From the NCBI GenBank assembly GCA_003508835.1, contig PUFA01000006.1, positions 6,882,001 through 6,946,000 on the forward strand: a stretch of 64,000 bases of DNA. The letters are read 5' to 3'. A program made the position numbers and the translations under genes. Of this stretch, positions 20,701 through 30,430 are shown piece after piece (position 1 is the stretch's first letter; every line of letters starts with the position of its first letter). Below the pieces are notes generated by a model. That model made no database searches, had not been told where the DNA came from, and saw nothing but the letters and a program-made list of their open reading frames with translations. This DNA is from Eonycteris spelaea (lineage: Eukaryota; Chordata; Mammalia; Chiroptera; Pteropodidae).

Positions 20701-21694
20701 GAGGTTGGGGAGCCAGAGAGAACAGGGCTTGGGGGAGTCCTCCTGCCTGTGGGTTTGAGGGGCCAGCACTGAGGAGTTGCAGAGGTCAAGTCTTGGGGTG
20801 ACTGGGCCTGGTGGGCTCCTTCCTGGGGAAGAATCAGTTTCTCATAGGCCTGGCTCCAGCTTTTCTGGGGGCGCAGGGTTCTGCCTGGGGTCCCACAGAG
20901 GCCCTTCTCGCAACCTTCCAGCCTTGCTGGCGCTCGAGCTGTCTAGACTGGTGCTCCTGGAGGTGGCAGGCGGTGGCAGTGGCAGTGGTGGGGGCACAAA
21001 GTGGAAGGAGGAGTCTCTGGGGTCCACTCATGACTCCCCAGGGCCCGTTCACTGCTCACTCTCAGAGAAGGTGGTGAAGAGGGCAGACTGTTAACGACAG
21101 TAATCGCTTTAATTATTTTTTTGGTTTGGAGAGTCATAAAATGCAACAGCTCACTCAGCGCTGATCATGGTAATGAGGAGGGGCTGGGGGCTGTGCTTGG
21201 AACGCAGTTGTCAACAGGGGGAAGTGACAGCCTACAAAGACAAAGGGAGAAACAAACGGTCAGTCTCCCTTTCTTTTCTCTCCTCCCTTTTCCCTCCCAT
21301 TCCCCTGGCCTTCCATCCCCTCTTCCCCCACTTCAGTTCCCTCCTCCCTCTGCCCCACCCCCACAGGAGGGAAGACTCTTTGAAGGTGACAGTGACTAAA
21401 GGGATGGAGTGGTGGCCATGCCTGGTCTCAGGGTTCAGTCGCAGGCCTGGAGGGAGCAGCTGTGCTGGGGAAAGGGGAGTCCGGCCACCAGCAGCCGCTG
21501 GTGCCTGCTCTGGGCACACTGCCGTGTAGCCCCTCCGGGTCTTGGAGGCGTCAGACAGTGGCTTTCGGACCAAGCACCTTGACTCTTACAGACGAGGCAG
21601 GAGGAGAGGGAGCAGAGCTGCATCCTTGAGCGAAGTAGGGGGAAGCCTCAAGGAGCAGAAATTGGGCCACCTCTCTGCTTCTCTTACTCCTAGC
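20701..21694. other. unique DNA with a candidate non-coding element and a pyrimidine tract
   Basis: 21080-21190 is repeat-free with GTTAACGACAGTAATCGC, TTTAATTATTTTT and GCTGATCATGGTAATGAGG. 21260-21365 is C/T-rich and followed by CAG. No open segment bounded by both splice signals was found after it. Confidence 0.4.
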
Positions 21695-22125
21695 CAGCCA
21701 AGCATCCATGCTCAGCCAACATTACCTGAACACCTACTCTGCGCCAGGCTGGAATTCACTGGGCAATCAGGCTCCCAGTCACTGGGGAACTAGAAGTGTA
21801 AGAAGTAATGACCCCCAAGGGGACATCAGAGGAACAGTGTTTGGGCTGAAGGTGGCAACTCTGAGACAATCAGAGAAAGCTTCCTGGAGGAGGTGGCAGG
21901 GCTATCAGTGAGGACTTTCAGAGGAAGCAATGTTTGCTGAGTCTTACAAGGTAAGTCGTAGTTGCCTGGACATGAGGGGTGGGAGAACTGTAGGCTGAGG
22001 AAAGTGGAGGTGGGGAGATAAGCAGCCAGAAAAATTGCGTTGGCCTGGACAGTGAGGGGCCTCAAAGACTGCACCACAGAATTTGGGCTTGACCTTGCCT
22101 CTGAGACCTTATATGTGGGTTTGGG
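21695..22125 (-). repeat. L2 LINE, antisense
   Basis: 'acctgaacacctactctgcg', 'ccaggctggaattcactggg', 'gcttcctggaggaggtggca', 'ggggcctcaaagactgc' and 'tttgggcttgaccttgcctc' follow the antisense L2 order, though diverged. Confidence 0.65.
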
Positions 22126-22144
22126 AAAGGGTTGGAGCCACACA

Positions 22145-22176
22145 GCTTTTTTCTTTTTTCTTTTTTTCTTTTTTCA
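22145..22176 (+). repeat. T-rich simple repeat (TTTTTTC)n
   Basis: Runs of six to seven T separated by single C. Confidence 0.8.
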
Positions 22177-22284
22177 AATGGGCACACATAAAAACATGTA
22201 GGTAAAGCACAGCACAAAGTGAGTACTCAGTGGATGATAGCAATGCTCATATTGGCGATAATAACAAATGCTCTGTTGGGGACA

Positions 22285-22470
22285 GGTCCCAGGGACACAC
22301 AGACACTCTCATGCAGGCACCTGGAGACACAATTATGCACATGTTAGCTGCAATTACGCAAAACACAGAGGCACAAAATACAGTTACCGCCCCCTCCCCC
22401 CCGACACATACAGACACACACAGCCACACACTATCACGCACAGTCACGCACGGTCACACACGCAGGCGAA
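22285..22470 (+). repeat. degenerate CA-rich tract
   Basis: Repeated CACACA, ACACAGACAC and CACGCACAGTCACGCACGGTCACAC pieces without a fixed period. Alternating purine-pyrimidine character. Frames read through it by chance. Confidence 0.7.
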
Positions 22471-23094
22471 GAGCCCCTCCAGACACACTCGCCACCCTGG
22501 ATCCACAAGAGATGCTGTTTCATTTTTGAGGGGCTTGCTAAGGCCAAAGGTGTGCCCCAACTCCTCCCCTTGTTCCTCTGCTCCCTGGGACTGTGGGCTG
22601 CAGGGCTGTGGCTGAGCTGGGGTGGGGGCGGGGTGTCCTCTGCAGATCGCCCTAGCAGCCCCTCTGCTCTGCCAGAACATGACCTTTGGCACTGCAGCTG
22701 GAGAGCCTGAGGTCAGCTGTCAGGAGGAACCATCCAGCCGAGAAGGCAGCTTTCTGTAGTCAAGGGTGCCACTTACCACCCCAGGCCTGAGAGGTTGGTG
22801 AGGCAGACAGACCTGGTTGGACAGGAAGCTGTTTCACCCTAAACAGGACTTGTACCGTCTCCCATGACCAGGGGCTCAGAGCCTCCGGGATCCTGCCCTG
22901 GCAGACTTAAGCGGAGGAGCGCATTACACATAGTGCACACAAATATCTGCTGTAGATGAGGGCTTTGCGACAGGAGGGATGGTGGTTAGGGGTACTTCTG
23001 GATTGTGAGGGGATGTGAGGAACAACAGAGGAGCAGGAGGCTTCCGGGGTGTGGTGAGGAGCTGCTATGTGGGATGCCGGATGTGAGGAGAAGG
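22471..23094. other. unique GC-rich non-coding DNA
   Basis: No repeat or gene signature recognised. Confidence 0.4.
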
Positions 23095-23265
23095 GGCTTG
23101 CTGTGTGCCAGGCACTGCTCTAAAGTGTGATACGTGTGTGAACTCGTGTGATTCTTCTGACACCCAGTGAAGCAGATGTTGTTAGCATCCTATTTTACAG
23201 ACGTGAAACTTAAGGACCTCGTGCCCTTTCACACAGCTCGGAATGGGTGGAGGCTGATGGAAACG
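23095..23265 (-). repeat. MIR SINE fragment
   Basis: Antisense MIR: 'cttgctgtgtgccaggcact', 'gctctaaagtgtgatacgtg', 'catcctattttacagacgtg', 'aaacttaaggacctcg', 'tttcacacagctcggaatgg'. Confidence 0.75.
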
Positions 23266-23289
23266 CAGACAGTTGGGCTTTGGTGTCTT

Positions 23290-23455
23290 GCTTTATCAAA
23301 GCACTCCCCATGCCAGGATTTGATGCTCTGCCTCTGCTGGTTCCCCAGACTGGCCTCCTTGAGGACAATAGTGACCATGTCGTCCTTGTGTTCCTAGTTG
23401 CCAGTACAGGCCCAGCACGTGACAGTTGTTTACCAAGTCTGGATGGAGGGAAGGA
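23290..23455 (+). repeat. L2 LINE 3' end
   Basis: 'gactggcctccttgaggaca', 'gtcgtccttgtgttcctagt', 'acaggcccagcacgtgacag' and 'tggatggagggaaggaataa' match the sense L2 tail. Confidence 0.6.
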
Positions 23456-23919
23456 ATAAAGGGAGGAGGGAGGAGTGAGGGAGGAAGGATCAGAGGCAGG
23501 GGCTGGTCCTGAGGGTCTGTGAGCATCTCACAACCATCCTGTCTTTGCACCCATCCCCTGCCTGTTGGGAGCCCTCCTGCTCCTGCCACTACCCCCAGAG
23601 CGTCCAAGTCTCTCAAAACGCAGCTGCCTCCTTGTCCAGTTCTATTTTCTTACAGACAAACGAGGAGCTGGATCCGCCTTCCCGTTTACACTGACAGGCT
23701 GGTTGTCAGCTGCAGTGGCATCTGTTCTTGTCAGAAAAATTACGAAGGAAGTGAAAGAAGCCACAGCCCCAGAACTGCAGGCCGGAGAGAGAATTTGGGC
23801 CTGGCCTCTCCTGGGAAGACCCTCCCAGTGTCCCACAGGAAGGGCCTGGGGGACTGGCCTGGCCAGAGTGCACCTGGGTTCTCCACCAACGTCTCTTTTC
23901 TTAAGAAGGGGAGTGTGGT
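23456..23919. other. unique non-coding DNA
   Basis: Starts with a purine-rich stretch (GGGAGGAGGGAGGAGTGAGG). A 174-codon forward frame (23519-24043) runs into the next MIR and has no recognisable domain. Confidence 0.4.
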
Positions 23920-24130
23920 GAACAGTGTGGCCTCTGGAGCCGACCCCTGGGCTGAATCCCAGCTCCAGACTGCCCAGCTGTGTGTCTGGGCAAGTTATTT
24001 GCCCTCTCGGTGCCCTGGTTTCCCCATCGATAAAATGGGATAATGCATAAAATGAGGATGAAATGAATTAATAGATGTAAAGCACTTGGAACCGAATACT
24101 TCTGGCACTTGTTAAATAAGTGTTTTTGCC
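23920..24130 (+). repeat. MIR SINE, near full length
   Basis: Sense MIR: 'acagtgtggcctctggagcc', 'gggctgaatcccagctcc', 'ctgtgtgtctgggcaagtta', 'tttccccatcgataaaatgg', 'ttaatagatgtaaagcactt', 'ggcacttgttaaataagtg'. Most of the element is present. Confidence 0.85.
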
Positions 24131-24249
24131 ACTGTTAGGATTCTTGTTCTTCTCTTCCTGCTTTAGAGGTCACTCCTCTGAGTGGGGGCTCAGCCTGTCC
24201 GTGTGGTGAAGAAGAGGGGGAGGAGCTCTGATGGGCGAGTAGGTTGGAG

Positions 24250-24620
24250 AAGGCTTCATTCATTCTACAAAACTTTACTGACCCCAGGTCCCTACCCCTG
24301 GGGACCCCCACTCCGGTGGGGGAGGGGGAGGCAGACATGTTAACAGATTATTATAAGAGGTGGGTGTGCGATGTTCAGGAAACGGATGTGGGGAGTGGAG
24401 GGGTGAGGAGGTCAGGGAAGGTTTCCCAGGGGGTGGCATGGGCAGAATGTGGAAGAGTGAATAAGAGTTGGCCAGGAAGCCCCAGGGGGAAAGCCTTCCA
24501 GGGAGACAGAGCAGCAGGAGCTAGGCTGTGAGGGGCTTGGTGGGCCATGTTCAGGAGCCTGGGTTTTATCCTAGAGGCAGTTGGAGAACCAGGGGCGTGG
24601 AGTGGGTGAGGATACCGCAG
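24250..24620 (-). repeat. L2 LINE, antisense, diverged
   Basis: 'ttcattcattctacaaaact', 'ggaaggtttcccagg', 'ggcatgggcagaatgtgga', 'cttccagggagacagagcag', 'gtgaggggcttggtgggcca', 'gagcctgggttttatcct' match antisense L2 in order. Confidence 0.65.
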
Positions 24621-25254
24621 GCTTGAAGGCGGTGGCTTGGGCAGCTGTTGGAGGATGGATGGGTGTGGGAGAGGACTGGAGGCACCTCCTTGGCTGGTCC
24701 CCTTCCTCATTCGTCTCTGTAGTCCTGGCTACATGGCCGTGGCCATGGCCAGCCCAGGTCATTGGCATTACTGGCTACCACTGAGTAGATGAGCAAAGGA
24801 AGGGACCTCTGGGATCACCCAGGCTTGAGATGGCCCGGACCAGAGAGGTGGCGGGGTAGAGAGGTAGCTGGAGATGTAGATCTGAGGGTTTGGGGCCTCT
24901 TGGAGAGATTTGGGGACTTCTCTTTAGGATCTTGCTCCCTTGGCTCCCCTTACATTTCAGCCTGGGGTCAGCTCTGGTGGGGAGAGAAGCCGGTCACCAA
25001 GACAGCTGTGCTCCGCCAGCTCTGGCCAGCAGGGGGCAGCAACAGTGCGCTAATGGGTGCCCCACCACAGGCTCGGCTCTGCACCACGGGCACTTGGGGG
25101 CCGAGAAGGAAGGCGGTCAGACCCAGGATGTCAAGGGTTTCCTGAGTGAGCTGAAAGGCAGGAGGAGGGACACCTTTACACCTCAGGATCTCGACGATTG
25201 GGGTAGCCCTGCAGAACAAGGGCCTTCCTGCAGAACCCTAGAAGCCAGATGAAT
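24621..25254. other. unique GC-rich non-coding DNA
   Basis: Carries the CTCF-like site at 25026-25040. Overlapping 118-120-codon frames in two phases have no domain features. Confidence 0.4.
25026..25040 (+). promoter_or_regulatory. CTCF-like binding site
   Basis: CCAGCAGGGGGCAGC fits the CTCF core CCASYAGRKGGCRS at every position. Plus orientation, opposite to the site at 9956-9971. Not part of a recognised repeat. Confidence 0.65.
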
Positions 25255-25440
25255 TGCTCCAGGAATTTTCAGCCCTGGAAGCCCATTGGAATCACCTGGG
25301 GAGTGTTAAAACATTCCTGGTGCCCTACCCAGATCAATTGCATCAGAGTCTCCGTGGGTGAGGCCCAGGCAGTAATTTAAACCCTGTCCCCCCCTTGTGG
25401 TTCTAAGGCGCACTGAATTACTTGGTGGCAGGGATTTGAG
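25255..25440 (+). repeat. MER5A-type hAT-Charlie element, diverged
   Basis: Internal MER5A landmarks: 'ccattggaatcacctgggga', 'gtgttaaaacattcctggtg', 'ccctacccagatcaa', 'gcatcagagtctccgtggg', 'tgaggcccaggcag'. The terminal CAGTGGTTCTCAAA ends are no longer clear. Confidence 0.65.
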
Positions 25441-25759
25441 AGTGATAACAAATGTCAGGGCCCTCTTTCGCCCTCCTGGGGGTAGGTTTTCATCATGTAC
25501 AGCTCGATGACCACAGGAGTGGGTCTGAGGGACCTCGGCTCTTGACATCTCAAGGCTGAGAGAAGGTGGTGAGCAGGACACACTACAAGGTGATACCTGC
25601 TCCTGCCTGGCAGAGGATGGGGAGTTCAGGGTGGCTGTAGTGTTGCATATGGGTGTATTCTTGGGTGAAGGTGCTGCTTATCTACGTGCATGGAAATGTG
25701 TCCCTCTGGGAACATGCAGGGACATCTGGACGCGTTCCGTCTGCTTTCACCTCTGTGCT
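25441..25759. other. unique non-coding DNA
   Basis: Nothing recognised. Confidence 0.4.
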
Positions 25760-25945
25760 TACATGTGTGTGGCAGTTCCTGTGAGTGTCACTCTATGCCC
25801 GCTGCTGTGAGCTGTCTCTGTGCCTGCACATGTGTCTTTCTGAGTACACATGTGTCTTTGCACACACAGGTGTGTCTCTGTGTCCCCGTGTCTCACACAT
25901 GCGGCTGCCTCAGGGTTGGCCTGTGTGTGCTCATGTTCTTGGGTC
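25760..25945 (+). repeat. degenerate TG-rich tract
   Basis: Irregular TGTGTCT, CACATGTGTC and GTGTCTCTGTGTCCCCGTG units with no fixed period, 70-250 bases upstream of the exon candidate. Confidence 0.65.
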
Positions 25946-26017
25946 TTTAGGAACCAGTGATGGATTTGAAGCTCTGCTATTTGAAGGTATTTTTCTTCTT
26001 TCTCTTTCTCCTTCCAG

Positions 26018-26153
26018 TCTGATCGATATGCTGCTCCCGTGCAGCCTCCCCAAAGACCACATGCAGGCGAGTTCTGCGTGGCTAGAGTCAAGCGTGGGCT
26101 CAGAAAACCCCTCTGCAGCCACTCCAGGCACAGCGTCTTCAGCTGGCCTCCAG
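26018..26153 (+). other. candidate internal exon, gene unknown
   Basis: A 136-base segment bounded by a strong acceptor and a good donor. The acceptor is about 30 bases of nearly pure pyrimidine ending CTCCTTCCAG (AG at 26016-26017); the donor is CAG followed by GTGAGC at 26154. Two of three forward frames are open across the whole segment; the third has an early TGA. In the frame starting at 26018 the product contains RYAAPVQPPQRPHAGEF; in the frame starting at 26019 it contains MLLPCSLPKDHMQASSAW. I recognise neither. A 136-base length would not keep phase if skipped. It may be coding, a non-coding RNA exon, or a chance pseudo-exon; the open frames alone are weak evidence at this length. 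Confidence 0.35.
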
Positions 26154-26319
26154 GTGAGCAGCTGGTCTTGCTGGCAAGAGCCTCTTAGGAGCTGCTGAAG
26201 CCCGGAGCAGGCACCGTGTGCCCACTGAGAATGTGAGGCCCACGGCCTCTCCCTGGTCACCCTCTTGGAAATACCGTAGGATGAAATGAGCTAAGCAGGG
26301 CCTGATGGAGACGTGAGGT
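26154..26319. other. non-coding DNA downstream of exon candidate
   Basis: Nothing recognised. Confidence 0.35.
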
Positions 26320-26720
26320 CCTCCACACAGGCCAATTATTTGACACTACTTTATATCAATATTCTGTATGTATCTCTTCAACATTCTCTGAGGAGGTGTA
26401 AAAGTGATATTCTATTGGTAAATGGTGATCTGCTTATGGTAAAAAAAAAAAGGGATTTATTGCATGCACTGAGCAAAGCATATGTTTTAATTTACCTAGA
26501 GTTGCCTTTGACATCAGAATTTTCCTGTCATTTATAATTAGAGGTGCACTGCCACTCGCTGTAAGGATGAAGATAACTTAGATGTGGTTATAAAGTTTGT
26601 TCCCATAGACAGGACTCTATCAATCAGGCATTATTTGGTTTGAGAATTTCAGCCAGCTCTGCAAGGCCATGTTTAACCTAAACAAATACTGACTTTTTGT
26701 GAATTAGAAAAAGGATCCTC
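26320..26720. promoter_or_regulatory. candidate conserved non-coding element
   Basis: Repeat-free, AT-rich block between GC-richer stretches. Contains GCCAATTATTTGACAC, TCATTTATAATTAGAGG, GGTTATAAAGTTTG and a run of 11 A. It matches no repeat family I know. The regulatory call rests on composition and motif content only. Confidence 0.35.
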
Positions 26721-26859
26721 ATTCAGATTGCCCAGTTTCATGAACACACAGCTTTAGGGGCGTAGGTGGGTGGGACTCCACTCACCCCCTTGACCTCACT
26801 TAGCCTTGGGTTGGGTGGTGTGGGGTTACCTGCTGGCATGTGTGGTGGGGCAGGCCGGG

Positions 26860-27180
26860 CTTGTCGGTGTGAGGGTAGGTGGTGTGTACTGGGTTTGTAC
26901 GTGTTGTGGCATATTTGGTGTTTGCATGCACATTGTGCGAGGTGTGGGTCTGTAGGGTGTGTGATAGACTGAACATATGATGTCTAGGTGTACTAGAGAA
27001 TGGGTTTCGAGTGGGTAGGGCTCATCTGTGGGGGGATAGAGGTGGGTGAGTATATAGTGGGTCTTGGTGCTAAATGGGATGGGTCGTGCAGGTGAGGTAG
27101 GTACTATGTATGTGTGGTGTGTGCTCTCCATTGTATTGGGTAAACTGGGAGTGCCTTTATGCATGAGGCTGTGTAGCGTA

Positions 27181-27230
<50 letters not shown>
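26860..27230 (+). repeat. TG-rich tract ending in a (GT)n microsatellite
   Basis: Degenerate GTGT-rich sequence from 26860 leads into a clean (GT)n of about 23 units at 27184-27230. Likely polymorphic. Confidence 0.85.
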
Positions 27231-27233
<3 letters not shown>

Positions 27234-27559
27234 GATGGGGTTCCTGAGAACAGGTTCAAGTTCTTAGCCCTTCCAATCTAGCTTTGGAGCTGGCCCAGCC
27301 TTGGGTAGGCCTCCCCAGGGTCCTTCCTCAGCTTCAGGCTGTAGCTAAAGATGGCAGAGTGGGGTGTTCCATCCTGCTGCTGCCGGGACCATAATGCCCT
27401 TGGGGGTCACCAGGGTCCTGTATAAGGGCTTGAAGGAAATAATCCTTTAAGAAGGAGGGACAGTCAGTGGCAATTTGAGTAGGAACTTTGCGCTGGCCCA
27501 AATCCACACATTTGGAGTCCTCTCTCTCATCACCCCCTGCCCCCATCCCAGGCCTCCAT
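27231..27559. other. unique non-coding DNA
   Basis: Nothing recognised. Confidence 0.4.
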
Positions 27560-28115
27560 CATAGGAACTATTGCAATAGTTTCTTGTCTGGCTTTCTTGC
27601 CTCCCCATCTCCCCCAATCCATTCCTCACCCTGCAGCCAGAATGTTTTTTTTTTTGTTTTTTGTTTTTTTTCTGAAACTCAAATCTGGGCACATTCTCCT
27701 TACTTCAAACCTTTCAGTGACTCCTTGCTGCCTATAGAATGAAGGCCAAGTTCCTTGCCTAGCAGCCCAGGACCCTGACAACTGACCTTTATTTGTCTTT
27801 CTACCTTAACCCCCTACCCTCTTTCCCACCATGCTTTGGACCATTTCCTTGGATACTAATGCAAAGTCAAGCCTCTAGATATTCCCTCTCCTGGGCCTCT
27901 TTCCCCTCTGAGTGGGTGCCCCCTGCCCCCTAGCCTGGCCAAGTTCACCACTCTCCTCCCTGAAGCCTCCTCTGCTCTTTTGGCTCCTTATTCAGTGGTA
28001 GCTTCAAACAGCATCAAGGCTCCCCACTCTGTGTAGTAATAGTCAGCTGGGGTGTATGTCCCCACCAAACTGTAGCCCCCATGGGGCTATCTCAGGGACG
28101 TTCCTGGGTCAGCCT
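27560..28115 (+). repeat. L2 LINE, sense
   Basis: Sense L2 over about 550 bases: 'aactattgcaatagtttctt', 'ctgcagccagaatgttttt', 'caaacctttcagtgactcct', 'tatagaatgaaggccaagtt', 'ctctcctccctgaagcctcc' and 'aactgtagcccccatgggg'. A T-rich run with G (27644-27671) interrupts it. All frames are broken. Confidence 0.8.
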
Positions 28116-28689
28116 GGTACCCAGAGCCAGATTGCAACCCTGGGCAGGATTCCAGTGCCTCTCATACTCTGGTGGGGGTGACGATAGGAGATAGTGACAG
28201 TTTCTCTCTCTCTCCTCCATTCAGGCCGGCAGCTGGCCTGAGCTTCCTTACCTCTGGGAAGGTTTGTGGTTTGTGACTAGGAAGGGGGAGACATCTGGAA
28301 GACACTTCTCTGTTGGGGTTTTGTTTCCCTTGAGCTGGAGCCTCTCCAGGGGATTAAGCTGGACATCCTGGTGGGTGAGGGGAGAGAAACTTGAAGAGAG
28401 GGAGGAATTCCTTCTGACTAGACTAAAGGGAGACTCTTTAGGACAAGAGACTGGGAGGTGAGGTAAGTCTGGGGTCACCCAGGCAAGGGGGATTATGTCT
28501 GTTCTCTGGTAGGACCTTGAAGAGGTAGGGCATCCAGGGAACGATGTGGCTCCCCGCCTTGCCAAGTGTTGGGGAGCGAAGGAGCCCTGGGGCTGGGACA
28601 GTGGGTGTCTCCACAGCGATCATCATGGAATAACAGTCACGATGAGAGGGCTTTGGCACCACACTACCAATACGTAGACCCTGGGTGCA
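28116..28689. other. unique non-coding DNA
   Basis: Nothing recognised. Confidence 0.4.
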
Positions 28690-28797
28690 GTGGCGATGGC
28701 AGGAGAATTAGCAGGTCCTGGTGCCTCACCTGTAAAATGGAGATAAGAATAGTATCTCTCTCTTGATGACAAGATTAAATGAGGTAATAGTAACAAC
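28690..28797 (+). repeat. MIR SINE fragment
   Basis: Sense MIR 3' part: 'gtgcctcacctgtaaaatgg', 'agataagaatagtatctctc', 'gattaaatgaggtaatagta'. Confidence 0.75.
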
Positions 28798-29012
28798 AAT
28801 CAACACCCTCGAAGAGTCTGTCTGCCGAGTACTGCTCCCAGGGCCGTACCCATAATAATAACACATTTAATCCTCATAACAACCCTGTGTGTTAGATACC
28901 ATCATCATTCCCAGTTTTTAGAAGAGGAAACTGAGTTCTTGACTTGCTCAAGGTCTTAAACTGGGGTTGGATGCAGGTGGTCTGGCACCTGAGCCTGGAC
29001 TCCTAGCTGCCG
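28798..29012 (-). repeat. MIR SINE, long copy
   Basis: Antisense MIR abutting the sense copy: 'gccgagtactgctcccaggg', 'cacatttaatcctcataaca', 'accctgtgtgttagatacca', 'agaagaggaaactgagttct', 'tgacttgctcaaggtctt'. Confidence 0.8.
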
Positions 29013-29584
29013 CCGCTCCTTCAGGATGCCCAGCCTTCGGAACACAGTAAGTGTGCAGTAAGTGTTAGCGCCACACAAGGACAATGCCCACTTTCAACAG
29101 CCTTTGCCTAGGAGAAGGCTGTTGTCACGTGTGACATATGCCAGATCCTTACCGGACCAAGCTGGCGATTTTCGGACCGTGAGCCAGTCCTCGGTAGAGT
29201 GCTATTTTCACCCTGAAGTAACAGAGCCAGCGTCAGCTGCCTCCCCTTTTTCTGGCATAGAAAACCCTGAATTTTTTCTTCAGCAAAGTGCTTGGTGAAT
29301 ACATTCTCTGGTGTACGAACCCTTGCTTGGCACGTTAAAACACTCAGGTTTTGTTTTGCTTATTTTTTATTATTTAATTTCGCTCTGCTGGTTTTTGTTC
29401 TGCTCCTTGACAGTTTTCGATATGTGTTAGCTCTGATATAAGATCTCAGCCTGCATACTTAAGTGTGCAAGAAATACCACGTTTCCCCCTTTGCAAACCA
29501 ATTTCACTATCTAACATTGAGGTCCCATTTTTTTCCAACAGGAATCTGGGAAATTCAGCCTCAATCCTTTTGGGGCTACGTTAG

Positions 29585-29586
<2 letters not shown>
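29013..29586. other. unique non-coding DNA
   Basis: Nothing recognised. AT-rich at 29330-29400. Confidence 0.4.

Positions 29587-29625
<39 letters not shown>
29587..29625 (+). repeat. (GT)n microsatellite
   Basis: About 19 uninterrupted GT units, followed by GCACGCACATGC. Confidence 0.95.
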
Positions 29626-29626
<1 letters not shown>

Positions 29627-29929
29627 ACGCACATGCCGGAAATGGAAGTTCCTTTACCCAAACTATTGCGAAGCTGTAGACCAAGCAGGGACAGCCAGGG
29701 GGGCATTAGCGAGGGCGCCCCACTGAGAAGACGGAGCAGACAGGGAGCGGAATGTTGGTGCCAGGACTGTCACTGAGAAGCAGGCAGCTGCACTGCCCTA
29801 CCTGGCATTTCTCTGCGGGGACATGTCCATGACGCCTGTCCTGACTTATCCATCAGAAGCACCTTGCTGTCTCTCTCAGAGCACTTTATTTGGATTCTGT
29901 GAGGGCACTGACCACAGCCTGTCTTAGGT
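29626..29929. other. unique non-coding DNA
   Basis: Nothing recognised. Confidence 0.4.
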
Positions 29930-30430
29930 GGTGGTGTCTATTCTGTTCAGTCAACATGGCTGGACTCTGTGCCATATGCTAAAGGTAAAAGAATGAGCAA
30001 ATTAGACTTGACTCCTACCTGTGGTTGAGTGGGGCTGCAGACAGGCAGACATATGATGAAATATGTGCTTCCATGAGAATGGGGTGTGGGGAGCATCACA
30101 CGAGGGGTTCTGAGGCAGGCTGGGGTCAATGAAGCCTCCTAGGAGGACAGGATGTCAAAGCCAAGACTGAGGGAGGGAGAGGAGAAGGCTGCAGGTGGAC
30201 ATCATGTTTCAGGCAGGGACGGTGTGTGGTGGAGACTGGAGGCCAGAGAGTGGAGCCTAGAGATGACTTTTCTGGGGACACAGAGACATCTAGAAGGACA
30301 TGGGAAGACAATGAGGGTGGACGCCGGAGGGGTGGGCTAGGGCTGGCTCATGCAAGGCCTTACAGGAGGCCTTACGTTGACGAGTTTGGACTTCCATAAT
30401 GGGTAATGGAGCAGTTGAAGTACAGTGACA
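29930..30430 (-). repeat. L2 LINE, antisense, diverged
   Basis: 'tcagtcaacatggctggac', 'gactcctacctgtggttgag', 'gcagacaggcagacatatg', 'gaagcctcctaggagg', 'ctcatgcaaggccttacagg' and 'tttggacttccataatgggt' match antisense L2 order. Confidence 0.6.

Noticed and set aside
23519..24043. 174-codon forward open frame
   Set aside because: It runs through unique DNA straight into a MIR and uses MIR sequence for its C-terminal part.
29463..29776. Val/Cys-repeat open frames
   Set aside because: They are translations of the (GT)n array at 29587-29625.
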